Source: Streptomyces sp. MA5143a (GTDB lineage: Bacteria > Actinomycetota > Actinomycetes > Streptomycetales > Streptomycetaceae). Taken from it: 64,000 bases of DNA. The notes below the pieces were generated by a model, which worked only from the letters and a program-made list of their open reading frames with translations, ran no database searches and was not told the origin of the DNA. Position 1 is the first letter of the stretch. Every line of letters begins with the position of its first letter. The translations under genes were made by a program, and so were the position numbers. The stretch covers positions 62,001 through 126,000 of the forward strand of contig NZ_OLMK01000047.1 in assembly GCF_900290235.1 (NCBI RefSeq), read 5' to 3'. Shown here piece after piece: positions 1-8,258 of this stretch.

Positions 1-521
1 GACCGGTCCAGGGCGCGCAGCGACCGGTCGGTGATCGAACGGGCGCCGCGGCCGATCGCGATGGTGCCGGACTGGACCAGCTCCTTGATGCCGAACGGCT
101 CCAGCATCTTCAGCATCGCGGACAGCTTGTCGCTGGACCCGGTGGCCTCGATGGTGACGGCCTCCGGGGAGACGTCGACGGTCTTGGCGCGGAACAGCTG
201 GACGATCTCGACGATCTGGGAGCGCGTCTCGTTGTCGGCGCGCACCTTCACCAGAACGAGTTCGCGCTGGACGGCGGAGGACGGCTCCAGCTCGACGATC
301 TTCAGCACGTTGACGAGCTTGTTGAGCTGCTTGGTCACCTGCTCCAGCGGCAGCTCCTCGATCACGTTCACCACGATGGTGATGCGGGAGATCTCGGGGT
401 GCTCGGTGACACCGACCGCGAGGGAGTCGATGTTGAAGCCGCGGCGGGAGAACAGGGCGGCGATCCGGGCCAGGATGCCGGGGGTGTTCTCCACCAGGAC
501 GGAGAGCGTGTGCTTGGACAT
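1..521 (-). CDS. ilvN: Acetolactate synthase small (regulatory) subunit, 3' end cut by window edge
   Basis: Regulatory subunit of acetolactate (acetohydroxyacid) synthase, the first common enzyme of valine, leucine and isoleucine synthesis; it binds the catalytic subunit and confers valine feedback. The reading frame starts at ATG 521 with MSKHTLSVLVENTPGILARI, the typical opening of the amino-terminal ACT domain, followed by the second small-subunit domain. About 173 codons are visible, ending in SLRALDR. The family is about 175 residues in Streptomyces, so only the last one or two residues and the stop should be missing. It lies 25 bases after ilvB on the same strand and is surely co-transcribed with it; ilvC would be expected next, outside the window. 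Confidence 0.95.
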   Translation of the reverse strand, partial: MSKHTLSVLVENTPGILARIAALFSRRGFNIDSLAVGVTEHPEISRITIVVNVIEELPLEQVTKQLNKLVNVLKIVELEPSSAVQRELVLVKVRADNETRSQIVEIVQLFRAKTVDVSPEAVTIEATGSSDKLSAMLKMLEPFGIKELVQSGTIAIGRGARSITDRSLRALDR

Positions 522-546
522 GGTCTGCTTCCTTTACCTACGGCTC

Positions 547-2400
547 TCAGTCGTCTTCGTTGTCGCCGAAGTCGGGGCGGACGTCCCGGGCGGCCATGAT
601 CTCGTCGTTGGAGGTGCCGGCGGCGACCATCGGCCACACCATCGCGTCCTCGTGGACGATGAAGTCGATGACGACCGGGCGGTCGTTGATCGAGTTCGCC
701 TCCTCGATGACCTTGTCGAGGTCGTCCGGGGACTCGCAGCGGATGGCGTAGCAGCCCATGGCCTCCGACAGCTTCACGAAGTCGGGGACGCGGGTGCCGC
801 GGGCCTTCGGGTTGACGTCGTCCGGGCCGGAGTGGAGCACCGTGTTCGAGTAGCGCTGGTTGTAGAACAGCGTCTGCCACTGGCGGACCATGCCGAGGGC
901 GCCGTTGTTGATGACCGCGACCTTGATCGGGATGCCGTTCAGGGCGCAGGTGGTGAGCTCCTGGTTGGTCATCTGGAAGCAGCCGTCGCCGTCGATCGCC
1001 CAGACGGTCTTGTCGGGGGCGCCGGCCTTGGCGCCCATGGCCGCCGGGACCGCGTAGCCCATCGTCCCGGCGCCGCCGGAGTTCAGCCAGGTGGCGGGCT
1101 TCTCGTACTGGATGAAGTGGGCGGCCCACATCTGGTGCTGGCCGACGCCCGCCGCGAAGATCGTGCCCTCGGGGGCGAGCCGGCCGATGCGCTCGATGAC
1201 CTGCTGCGGGGAGAGCGAGCCGTCGGCGGGCTGGTCGTAGCCCAGCGGGTAGGTCTCGCGCCAGCGGCTCAGGTCCTTCCACCAGGCGCTGTAGTCGCCC
1301 TGGTTGCCCTCGCTGTGCTCCTTCTGGACGGCCTGGATCAGGTCGGCGATGACCTCGCGGGCGTCACCGACGATCGGCACGTCGGCGGCGCGGTTCTTGC
1401 CGATCTCGGCCGGGTCGATGTCCGCGTGGACGATCTTGGCGTACGGGGCGAAGCTGTCCAGCTTGCCAGTGACGCGGTCGTCGAAGCGGGCACCGAGGGC
1501 GATGATCAGGTCGGCCTTCTGCAGTCCGGTGACGGCGGCCACGGAGCCGTGCATGCCGGGCATGCCCAGGTGCTGCGGGTGGCTGTCGGGGAACGACCCG
1601 AGCGCCATCAGCGTGGTGGTGACGGGCGCGCCGGTCAGCTCGGCGAGCACCTTCAGCTCGGCGGTCGCGCCGGCCTTGATGACACCGCCGCCGACGTACA
1701 GGACCGGCCGCTTCGCGGCGGTGATCAGCTTGGCGGCCTCACGGATCTGCTTGGCGTGCGGCTTGGTCACCGGGCGGTAGCCGGGCAGGTCGGTGGCGGG
1801 CGGCCAGCTGAAGGTCGTACGCGCCTGGAGGGCGTCCTTGGCGATGTCGACCAGGACCGGGCCGGGGCGGCCGGTGGAGGCGATGTGGAAGGCCTGCGCG
1901 ATGGTGCGCGGGATGTCCTCCGCCTTGGTGACGAGGAAGTTGTGCTTGGTGATCGGCATGGTGATGCCGACGATGTCCGCCTCCTGGAAGGCGTCCGTGC
2001 CGATCGCCTTGGACGCGACCTGGCCGGTGATCGCGACCATCGGCACCGAGTCCATGTGGGCGTCGGCGATCGGGGTCACCAGGTTGGTGGCGCCGGGGCC
2101 CGAGGTGGCCATGCAGACACCGACCCTGCCGGTGGCCTGCGCGTAGCCGGTCGCGGCGTGACCGGCGCCCTGCTCGTGGCGCACCAGCACGTGCCGCACC
2201 CGGGTGGAGTCCATCAGCGGGTCGTACGCCGGGAGGATCGCGCCGCCGGGAATGCCGAACACCGTGTCGGCCCCGACCTCCTCGAGAGAGCGGATGAGGG
2301 ACTGCGCGCCCGTGACGTGTTCGACGGGGGCGGACTGTCCTCCGGATCGGGGCCGCGGCTGCGGATGGTGGGCCCCGGAGGCCTGCTCGGTCATCGGCAT
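547..2400 (-). CDS. ilvB: Acetolactate synthase large (catalytic) subunit
   Basis: Catalytic ThDP- and FAD-dependent subunit joining two pyruvates (or pyruvate and 2-oxobutyrate) in branched-chain amino acid synthesis. The 617-residue product has the three ThDP-enzyme domains: an amino-terminal Pyr domain beginning at GAQSLIRSLEEVGADTVFG with the conserved glutamate in RHEQGAGHAATGYA, a central domain, and a carboxy-terminal PP domain with the ThDP motif GDGCFQMT...INN. Length is normal. ATG 2400 and ATG 2394 are both possible starts; GAGAAGAG lies just upstream of both and the choice changes only two residues. The gene is preceded by an attenuator (2475-2607), so transcription into it should depend on branched-chain aminoacyl-tRNA supply. 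Confidence 0.97.
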   Translation of the reverse strand: MPMTEQASGAHHPQPRPRSGGQSAPVEHVTGAQSLIRSLEEVGADTVFGIPGGAILPAYDPLMDSTRVRHVLVRHEQGAGHAATGYAQATGRVGVCMATSGPGATNLVTPIADAHMDSVPMVAITGQVASKAIGTDAFQEADIVGITMPITKHNFLVTKAEDIPRTIAQAFHIASTGRPGPVLVDIAKDALQARTTFSWPPATDLPGYRPVTKPHAKQIREAAKLITAAKRPVLYVGGGVIKAGATAELKVLAELTGAPVTTTLMALGSFPDSHPQHLGMPGMHGSVAAVTGLQKADLIIALGARFDDRVTGKLDSFAPYAKIVHADIDPAEIGKNRAADVPIVGDAREVIADLIQAVQKEHSEGNQGDYSAWWKDLSRWRETYPLGYDQPADGSLSPQQVIERIGRLAPEGTIFAAGVGQHQMWAAHFIQYEKPATWLNSGGAGTMGYAVPAAMGAKAGAPDKTVWAIDGDGCFQMTNQELTTCALNGIPIKVAVINNGALGMVRQWQTLFYNQRYSNTVLHSGPDDVNPKARGTRVPDFVKLSEAMGCYAIRCESPDDLDKVIEEANSINDRPVVIDFIVHEDAMVWPMVAAGTSNDEIMAARDVRPDFGDNEDD

Positions 2401-2474
2401 TCTCTTCTCGATGCTGAGGGTTTTTTGCGAAGTTCGTGCGGTGTGCGGCTTGCGCTGACTGGTGCCCGTGCAAC

Positions 2475-2509
2475 AAAAAACCCCTCCTTGCCATGAGGCA
2501 AGCGAGGGG
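2475..2509 (-). terminator. Intrinsic terminator of the ilvBN attenuator
   Basis: Read on the minus strand, CCCCTC-G-CTTGCC, loop TCAT, GGCAAG-GAGGGG is a 12 bp stem with one bulged G, followed directly by TTTTTT. It lies about 75 bases before the ilvB start and after a leader peptide rich in branched-chain residues. This is the expected place for a regulated terminator, not the end of a gene. Confidence 0.9.
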
Positions 2510-2527
2510 AGCGCGCCGGGTACGGTC

Positions 2528-2564
2528 GCTGGGGATTCCGGATCATCCTCCGGTCGGTCCCAGC
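2528..2564 (-). promoter_or_regulatory. Pause/antitermination hairpin of the ilvBN leader
   Basis: On the minus strand GCTGGG (2564-2559) can pair with CCCAGC (2533-2528), enclosing a second hairpin CCGGA-GGATGA-TCCGG. It starts directly after the stop codon of the leader peptide, so a terminating ribosome would touch it, as in classic attenuators. The alternative antiterminator pairing was not worked out. Confidence 0.55.
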
Positions 2565-2565
2565 T

Positions 2566-2607
2566 TCAGCCGACGCGCTTTCCAAGTACGAGAATTCGGG
2601 TGCGCAT
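2566..2607 (-). CDS. ilvBN attenuator leader peptide, 13 residues
   Basis: A short frame starts at ATG 2607 and encodes MRTRILVLGKRVG, stopping at TGA 2566-2568. Residues 5-8 are Ile-Leu-Val-Leu, with another Val at 12, so all three products of the pathway are sensed. A strong purine-rich ribosome site (GGGGGGAGGG) lies about 8 bases upstream. It is followed by a hairpin and the T-run terminator before ilvB. Ribosome stalling at the ILVL codons when charged Ile, Leu or Val tRNA is scarce would prevent terminator formation. It is too short for ordinary gene calling. Function is inferred from arrangement; leader-peptide attenuation of ilvBNC is established in Corynebacterium. Confidence 0.85.
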   Translation of the reverse strand: MRTRILVLGKRVG

Positions 2608-2640
2608 GGAACTGACCCTCCCCCCGGCGCGCACCGTGTG

Positions 2641-5600
2641 TCAAGTGGGTGGGACAGGAGTCTCATTATGTGAGCGAAGGGCACTGCCGCCTCCGTAAAC
2701 AGCGGGGACACCACTTGTGTACACCCCTGCCCCGCCGCCCGCGAACGCGGGCTCGGCCGGTCCGGAGGGCACGGGGTAGTGGCCCAAGGACAGTGCCCGG
2801 CGCAGCCGGTATTCGTCCAGCGGTCCGGAGAAAGCGGCACCCTGGCCGTGTGTACAGCCCATCGTGCGCAGGGCGACGACCTGCTCGGGCAGATCGACTC
2901 CCTCGGCCACGGTCTGGAGACCCAGATCGCCCGCGATACGCAGCAGTCCGCCGGTGATCGTGTGGAGCCGGGGGGACTCCACGACCCCTTCGACGAGACC
3001 GCGGTCCAGCTTCAATAGGTCGACGGGGAGGCGGAGCAGTGCCGTGATGGCGCCGGGGCCGCTGCCGAAGCCGTCCAGGGCGATCCGGACGCCGAGCCGC
3101 CGCAGCTGCTTCAGCCGGCGTTCCAGGTCGTCCAGGGAACCCTTCAGCTGGTCGGTGTCGGACAGCTCGATCACCAGCGAGCCGGAGGGCAGCCCATGGC
3201 GGGTCAGCAGTGTCTCGAGGGAGCCGGGGGGCAGGGAGCGGTCCATCAGCCGCCGGGCACCCATACGGACGGAGACCGGTACGTTCAGGCCATTGTTGAG
3301 ACGGTCGGCGGCCTGCTCGACGGCCTGCTCCAGCATCCATCGGCCCAGCTCGGCGGTCTTGTCGCTGTCCTCGGAGACCCTGAGGAATTCGGCCGGGGTG
3401 AACAGCACTCCCTGGGACGAGCGCCAGCGGGCCGCGGTCGCCACCGAGGCGATGCGGCCGGTGTCCAGCTCCACCACGGGCTGGTTCAGCAGCATGAACT
3501 CGCCGTCGTGCAGCGCGGCCCGCAGCCGGGTGGCCAGCTCGGCCTTGCGGACCACGTCCTGCTGCATCTGCGGCTGGTACAGCTCGACGCGGCCCTTGCC
3601 GGACGCCTTGGCGCGGTACATGGCGAGGTCGGCGTTGCGCAGGAGGTCGCCCGCGCCGAGGCCGGGCTCGGCGAAGGCGACACCAATGGAGGCGGCCACC
3701 CGGACATCGTTGCCGTCGATGGAGTAGGGCTGGGACAGGGTGAGCCGCAGTCGGTCGGCCAGCTCGAAGATGTGCTGTTCCCGCGCGGCCCGGTCACGGG
3801 AGCCGTCGCCCACGATGAGGGCCGCGAACTCGTCGCCGCCCAGACGGGAGGCGGTGTCCCCGTGGCGGACCGCTTCCTGGAGCCTGCGGGCGGCCTGGAC
3901 GAGGAGTTCGTCGCCGGCCTGGTGCCCGATCGTGTCGTTGACGGCCTTGAAGCCGTCGAGGTCGATGAAGAGGACCGCCGTGTTGCGCAGGGCGGGGCCC
4001 CGGTCGGTGGAGCGGCGGCCGGACAGCGCCTGCTGGACGCGCTTGGTGAACAGCGCGCGGTTGGGCAGGTCGGTCAGTGGGTCGTGCTCGGCGTTGTGTT
4101 GCAGCTGCGCCTGGAGGCGCACCCTTTCGGTCACGTCCCGGCTGTTGAAGATGAGGCCGCCGTGGTGACGGTTGACCGTGGACTCCACGTTCAGCCAGCC
4201 GCCGTCGCCGGACTTGAAGCGGCACTCGATCCGGGTGGTGGGCTCCTCGGCCGGGCTCGCGGCGAGGAAGCGGCGCACCTCGTGCACCACGCAGCCGAGG
4301 TCCTCGGGGTGGATGATCGAGGCCAGCTCCTTGCCGACGAGTTCCTCCGCGGGGCGTCCGTAGACCCCGGCGGCGGCCGGGCTGACGTAGCGGAGGATGC
4401 CGCTGGGCGCGGCGATCATGATCACGTCGCTGGAGCCCTGGACCAGGGAGCGGAAGTGGTTCTCCTTCTGGGCCAGTTCCTGGGTGAGCGTGATGTTGTC
4501 GAGCAGCATGATGCCCTGGCGGACCACGAGGGCGAGGACGACGGTGCAGGCGGTGATCAGCACCACGCGGTCGACGCTGCGGCCGTTGAGGACGTTGTAG
4601 AGGATGCCGAGGGTGCAGACCGCCGCGGCCAGGTACGGGGTGAGCGCGGCCAGGGATCCCGCGATGGGGCGGGTGGCCGGATACCGACTGTGACCCGCGC
4701 CCTGGAGGAGCGCGTGGATCTGGGCGGCCCGGGGGCCGTCGTACCGTTGCTGGGCGTCGTGCCGCTGGCCCGGGATGTGTTCGTGCACCACGCGCGTGTG
4801 GGTGCCGTCCTCGGGCTGCCCGTGCCGCTGCCCGGCCCAGGGGGCGTAGGCGAGGAGCAGGGAGCCCGCGAACCAGCCGGCGTCGAGGAGCTGACCCGAG
4901 CGGTAGCTGTTGTGCAGCAGCGGCGAGGTGAACAGGGCGTCGCACACCACTGTGAGCGCGAGCGCGCCGATCGCGGTGTTCACCGCGGAGCGGTGCATCG
5001 AGGTGCGGCGGAAGTGGAGGGCGAGCACCATGCTGACCAGTGCGATGTCGAGGAGAGGGTAGGCCAGCGAGAGCGCGGTGTGCGCCGTGGTCGAACTGCC
5101 GAGCTGGGCGGTCTGGGCGAGGGCGAGGCTCCAGGAGAGGGTGACCAGGGAGCCGCCGATGAGCCAGGCGTCCAGCGCCAGGCAGATCCAGCCGGCCTTG
5201 GTGACAGGCCGCTTCGCCAGCACGAGCAGCCCGACGATGGCGGGCGGCGCGAAGCAGAGGAAGAACAGGTCGGCGTAGCTCGGGTTCGGGACGGGCCGCT
5301 CCAGGACGACCTCGTACCACCCCCAGACGCCGTTGCCCAGTGCCGCCATGGCGGAGGAGAGGGAGAACAGCAGCCAGGCCGGGCGGAGGCCGCCGCGGCG
5401 GCCGCGCGCGTAGCGGAAGCAGGAGACGGCGGCGGCCGCGGCGGCGGCGGCCAGCCCGAAGTCACCCATGACGAGGGCGACTTGTTCATCGCCCCAGCCG
5501 AGCGCGGCGCCGAGGGCGTAGCCCGCGCACAGCAGGGCGAGCACGAGCTGAGCCCGCAGGGTCGCTCCACCGCGGTCGGAGGCCGGCTCTCCGGGCAGGA

Positions 5601-5673
5601 GGGAGCCGGACAGCGACTTGGTCGAGCGGAGCGTGGGGTTCAGCGTGGAGACGGTGGACGGGCGGGGGCTCAC
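2641..5673 (-). CDS. Membrane PAS-GGDEF-EAL protein, cyclic di-GMP signalling; EAL half degenerate
   Basis: A predicted diguanylate cyclase of 1010 residues. Roughly residues 40-375 hold about nine or ten hydrophobic segments. A PAS domain follows (about 400-520), then a GGDEF domain with intact RLGGDEF at 610-616 and a product-inhibition I-site RHGD exactly five residues before the RL-GGDEF block. The last part (about 720-975) has the EAL fold but not its catalytic residues: the EAL triplet reads ATA near residue 745, DDFGTG reads DGFGSG and AEGVE reads AEGVD. It should therefore make, sense or bind cyclic di-GMP but not hydrolyse it. The GTG start at 5673 has GGGGAG six bases upstream. A frame extension to 5973 is open but low-complexity and Arg/Pro-rich, so I rejected it. 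By position it matches S. coelicolor SCO5511 (recall). Confidence 0.85.
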   Translation of the reverse strand: MSPRPSTVSTLNPTLRSTKSLSGSLLPGEPASDRGGATLRAQLVLALLCAGYALGAALGWGDEQVALVMGDFGLAAAAAAAAVSCFRYARGRRGGLRPAWLLFSLSSAMAALGNGVWGWYEVVLERPVPNPSYADLFFLCFAPPAIVGLLVLAKRPVTKAGWICLALDAWLIGGSLVTLSWSLALAQTAQLGSSTTAHTALSLAYPLLDIALVSMVLALHFRRTSMHRSAVNTAIGALALTVVCDALFTSPLLHNSYRSGQLLDAGWFAGSLLLAYAPWAGQRHGQPEDGTHTRVVHEHIPGQRHDAQQRYDGPRAAQIHALLQGAGHSRYPATRPIAGSLAALTPYLAAAVCTLGILYNVLNGRSVDRVVLITACTVVLALVVRQGIMLLDNITLTQELAQKENHFRSLVQGSSDVIMIAAPSGILRYVSPAAAGVYGRPAEELVGKELASIIHPEDLGCVVHEVRRFLAASPAEEPTTRIECRFKSGDGGWLNVESTVNRHHGGLIFNSRDVTERVRLQAQLQHNAEHDPLTDLPNRALFTKRVQQALSGRRSTDRGPALRNTAVLFIDLDGFKAVNDTIGHQAGDELLVQAARRLQEAVRHGDTASRLGGDEFAALIVGDGSRDRAAREQHIFELADRLRLTLSQPYSIDGNDVRVAASIGVAFAEPGLGAGDLLRNADLAMYRAKASGKGRVELYQPQMQQDVVRKAELATRLRAALHDGEFMLLNQPVVELDTGRIASVATAARWRSSQGVLFTPAEFLRVSEDSDKTAELGRWMLEQAVEQAADRLNNGLNVPVSVRMGARRLMDRSLPPGSLETLLTRHGLPSGSLVIELSDTDQLKGSLDDLERRLKQLRRLGVRIALDGFGSGPGAITALLRLPVDLLKLDRGLVEGVVESPRLHTITGGLLRIAGDLGLQTVAEGVDLPEQVVALRTMGCTHGQGAAFSGPLDEYRLRRALSLGHYPVPSGPAEPAFAGGGAGVYTSGVPAVYGGGSALRSHNETPVPPT

Positions 5674-6065
5674 TGGAGCTCCCCGGTGATCACCGCTCCC
5701 GGGTCCCGCCGGTCGCGGGGCGTGGGATGGGTGTGCTTTCTGCGGCTGTCGTTCTCGTGGCAACGGCCGTGACAGCCGTGGTCGTCGTGGCTCCCTCGCG
5801 GGTGCCTCGACGTCACAGCTCGCCAGGGCCGCCGTAGGCGGGTCCGTCGCGTCGGATCGTTCGTCCATAGGCCGTGCATCGCCCGTCGCCCCCCTCGCTG
5901 TCTCAAGTCCGTCCCCGGCGCCGAACGGTGTGCGGCGCAGCCCCTGTCGGGGACGATACACCAGTCTCGTCACTCAGGGACATAGTTGCTCTACTCTCCG
6001 TGACCACCTGCGGCAATACGAGCACGTACCGCTTTCGAAGGAATGCGGAGGGTGCCCGAAGTGGA
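5674..6065. other. Non-coding interval upstream of the GGDEF gene
   Basis: 392 bases between two minus-strand genes. It holds a 12-base perfect palindrome at 5684-5695 and a possible minus-strand promoter (TTGCCG, 17 bases, TAGAGC, near 6022-5984). Immediately after the promoter there is a 26-codon frame starting at ATG 5983 (MSLSDETGVSSP...) that ends at 5903. That small frame has no ribosome site and I do not call it a gene. No terminator was seen after the dehydrogenase gene. Confidence 0.5.
5684..5695. promoter_or_regulatory. Perfect palindrome CGGTGATCACCG, candidate operator (BldD-like)
   Basis: A 12-base perfect inverted repeat 11-22 bases upstream of the GTG start of the GGDEF-EAL gene, overlapping the region just before the ribosome site. 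The half-sites GTGA and TCAC are those reported for BldD, the developmental repressor that is itself activated by cyclic di-GMP and represses several GGDEF genes. Binding is inferred; it could also act as RNA structure near the start. Confidence 0.4.
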
Positions 6066-7067
6066 TTACGCGTCTGCCGTCGCGCCTGTCGTAAGGACCA
6101 CGTTGCGCAACGGCTCGTGGTTCACGAACCGTGCCAACTGGTCCACCAACAGCCTTTTCGCACGCGGCAGGAAGGCCGAGCTGGGTCCGCCGACGTGCGG
6201 GCTGATCAGGACGCCGGGCGCCTGCCACAGGGGGTGGGCGGGCGGCAGCGGCTCGGGGTCGGTGACGTCGAGGGCCGCGGTGATGCGTCCGTTCTCCAGT
6301 TCCGCGAGAAGTGCCTTGGTGTCGACGACGGCTCCGCGGGCCACGTTCACCAGCAGGGCGCCGTCCTTCATCCGGGCCAGGAAATCGGCGTTGACCAGTC
6401 CCTTCGTCTGTTCGGTGAGCGGCGTCGAGAGGATCACGACATCCGCCTCGGGCAGCAGGGCGGGCAGGTCGGTGAGCGGGTGCACCGGTCCGCGCGCCGT
6501 GGTGCGCTCGGAGCGCGCGACGCGCGCCACCCGCGCCACCTCGAAGGGCGTGAGCCGGTCCTCGATGGCGGCGCCGATCGCGCCGTAGCCGACGATCAGG
6601 ACGTTCCTGTCGGCGAGCGCGGGCCGGAACCCGCCCTCCCAGAGCCCCTGTTGCTGGGCCCGCACGAAGTCCGGCACACCCCGCAGGGAGGCGAGGACGA
6701 GGGTCAGCGCGAGTTCGGCCGTGCTGGCCTCGTGCACACCGCGCGCGTTGCACAGCTGGACGCCGGGAGCGACCACGGACAGCCGTGCCAGGACGTCGTC
6801 GACGCCCGCGGTCAGCGTCTGGACGACCTTCACGTTCCGCATGTGCTCCAGCGGTCCGACGCGCACCGACAGCCGCTTCATGTACGGCACGACGTACAGG
6901 ACGCAGTCGGCCGGGTCGCCCGGGTACTCCTGGGTGCCGTCCTCACCCCCGTCGTAGAACAGATAGTCGGGCCCCTGCGGCAGGCCCTCGATCTCGTCCG
7001 GGGGGATGGGGAGCCATACGTCGCCGGTCACGTCGGCGGTCCTGGCAGCGGTGAGGTCAGCAGTCAT
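6066..7067 (-). CDS. D-isomer-specific 2-hydroxyacid dehydrogenase family protein
   Basis: NAD(P)-dependent oxidoreductase of 333 residues, substrate unknown. The Rossmann dinucleotide motif GYGAIG is seen after VLIV. The family's catalytic residues are present: Arg in VNVARGAVVD, Glu in DPEPLPPAHPLW and His in ISPHVGG. Many members reduce glyoxylate, hydroxypyruvate or phosphoglycerate-like acids; the sequence does not decide. It starts at ATG 7067 and is divergent from the aldo/keto reductase at 7144, with 76 bases between start codons that must hold both promoters. Confidence 0.9.
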   Translation of the reverse strand: MTADLTAARTADVTGDVWLPIPPDEIEGLPQGPDYLFYDGGEDGTQEYPGDPADCVLYVVPYMKRLSVRVGPLEHMRNVKVVQTLTAGVDDVLARLSVVAPGVQLCNARGVHEASTAELALTLVLASLRGVPDFVRAQQQGLWEGGFRPALADRNVLIVGYGAIGAAIEDRLTPFEVARVARVARSERTTARGPVHPLTDLPALLPEADVVILSTPLTEQTKGLVNADFLARMKDGALLVNVARGAVVDTKALLAELENGRITAALDVTDPEPLPPAHPLWQAPGVLISPHVGGPSSAFLPRAKRLLVDQLARFVNHEPLRNVVLTTGATADA

Positions 7068-7143
7068 GCTCCGGAGGCTATGTCAGGCGCCCGGTACGGC
7101 AGAGGTTAGGTTGGGGGGCCAGGAGAGGGAGGGTCACGACCAG

Positions 7144-8142
7144 GTGGAGCGCAGGACGATCGGCGCGGCGACGCTCGAGGTGGGGGCCGTCGGACTCGGA
7201 TGCATGCCGATGAGCTGGGCGTACACCGGGTCACGACGGCGGGGCGACGAGTCGACGCGGACGGTGCACCGGGCGCTCGACCTCGGCACGACGCTGCTGG
7301 ACACGGCCGACATGTACGGCCCGTTCACCAATGAGCTGCTGGTGGGGCGGGTGCTGAGGGAGCGCCGCGCGGAGGCGTTCGTCTCCACGAAGGTGGGCCT
7401 GCTGGTGGGCGAGCAGCACATCGTCGCCAACGGCCGCCCCGGCTATGTGAAGCGGGCCTGCGACGCCTCGCTGCGGCGGCTCCAGACCGATGTGATCGAC
7501 CTCTACCAGTTGCACCGCGAGGATCCCGAGGTACCCGTCGAGGAGACGTGGGGCGCGATGGCGGAGCTCGTCCAGGCCGGAAAGGTACGGTCGTTGGGGC
7601 TGTGCGCGGTGGGCGCGCGGGCGGGCCGCCGACCGGGGGCGGGCATGCACGACGCGACGATCCGCCGGCTGCGGCGCATCCAGCAGGTGTTCCCGGTGAG
7701 CGCGGTGCAGGCCGAGCTGTCGGTCTGGTCGCGGGAGGCCCTGGCCGATCTCCTCCCCTGGTGCGCGGCACGCGGCATCGGCTTCCACGCCGCGATGCCC
7801 CTGGGCAACGGCTTCCTCAGCGGCACGCTCACCCCGGGCCAGGGCTTCGAACCCGACGACGTCCGCGCCCGGCACCCCCGCTTCACCGCCGAGATGATGG
7901 CCGCGAACCAGCCGATAGTCGCCGGCCTGCGCCGCGTAGCGGCCCGCCACGCAGAGGGCACCACCGCGGCCCAGGTGGCCCTGGCCTGGCTCCTGACCCT
8001 GGGCCCCCACCTGGTCCCGATACCCGGCACGAAACACGAACACTGGGCCACGGAGAACGCGACGTCCACCACCCTGACCCTGACCCCGAAGGACCTGGCG
8101 GAGATCGCCGCACTCCCCCCGGCTCAGGGCTCCTGGGACTGA
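7144..8142 (+). CDS. Aldo/keto reductase
   Basis: NADPH-dependent oxidoreductase with a TIM-barrel fold, 332 residues from GTG 7144 (VERRTIGAATLEVGAVGLGC). The catalytic tetrad is visible: Asp and Tyr in DTADMYG, Lys in VSTKVG and His in YQLHRED. The carboxy-terminal cofactor region IPGTKHEHWATENA is also typical. AGGAGAGGGAGGG lies upstream of the start; the open frame extends back to 7006 but that part overlaps the divergent dehydrogenase and does not look like protein. It resembles the family of general stress and aldehyde-detoxifying reductases; the substrate is unknown. Confidence 0.9.
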   Translation: MERRTIGAATLEVGAVGLGCMPMSWAYTGSRRRGDESTRTVHRALDLGTTLLDTADMYGPFTNELLVGRVLRERRAEAFVSTKVGLLVGEQHIVANGRPGYVKRACDASLRRLQTDVIDLYQLHREDPEVPVEETWGAMAELVQAGKVRSLGLCAVGARAGRRPGAGMHDATIRRLRRIQQVFPVSAVQAELSVWSREALADLLPWCAARGIGFHAAMPLGNGFLSGTLTPGQGFEPDDVRARHPRFTAEMMAANQPIVAGLRRVAARHAEGTTAAQVALAWLLTLGPHLVPIPGTKHEHWATENATSTTLTLTPKDLAEIAALPPAQGSWD

Positions 8143-8258
8143 CGGGAGCGAGAAAAACGGGCCCGGCAGCGGAAAAAACGTCTTGATCGGCCGGAGGTGG
8201 AACCCGCGGCGCACTCGCGGTGTAAGAAAAGTAGAAGCTCCGCGTCGAAGGGATCGTG

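Noticed and set aside
31..2496. 821-codon open frame on the plus strand opposite ilvB and ilvN
   Set aside because: It is the antisense shadow of two certain genes; composition is Val/Gly/Arg-rich with no domain, as usual for high-GC DNA.
5674..5973. Longer amino end for the GGDEF-EAL protein (start at 5973)
   Set aside because: The 100 extra residues are low-complexity Arg/Pro and cross a perfect palindrome; GTG 5673 has a proper ribosome site.
5903..5983. 26-codon frame that could be a leaderless peptide
   Set aside because: Only promoter-like boxes support it; no ribosome site, no motif, no conservation known to me.
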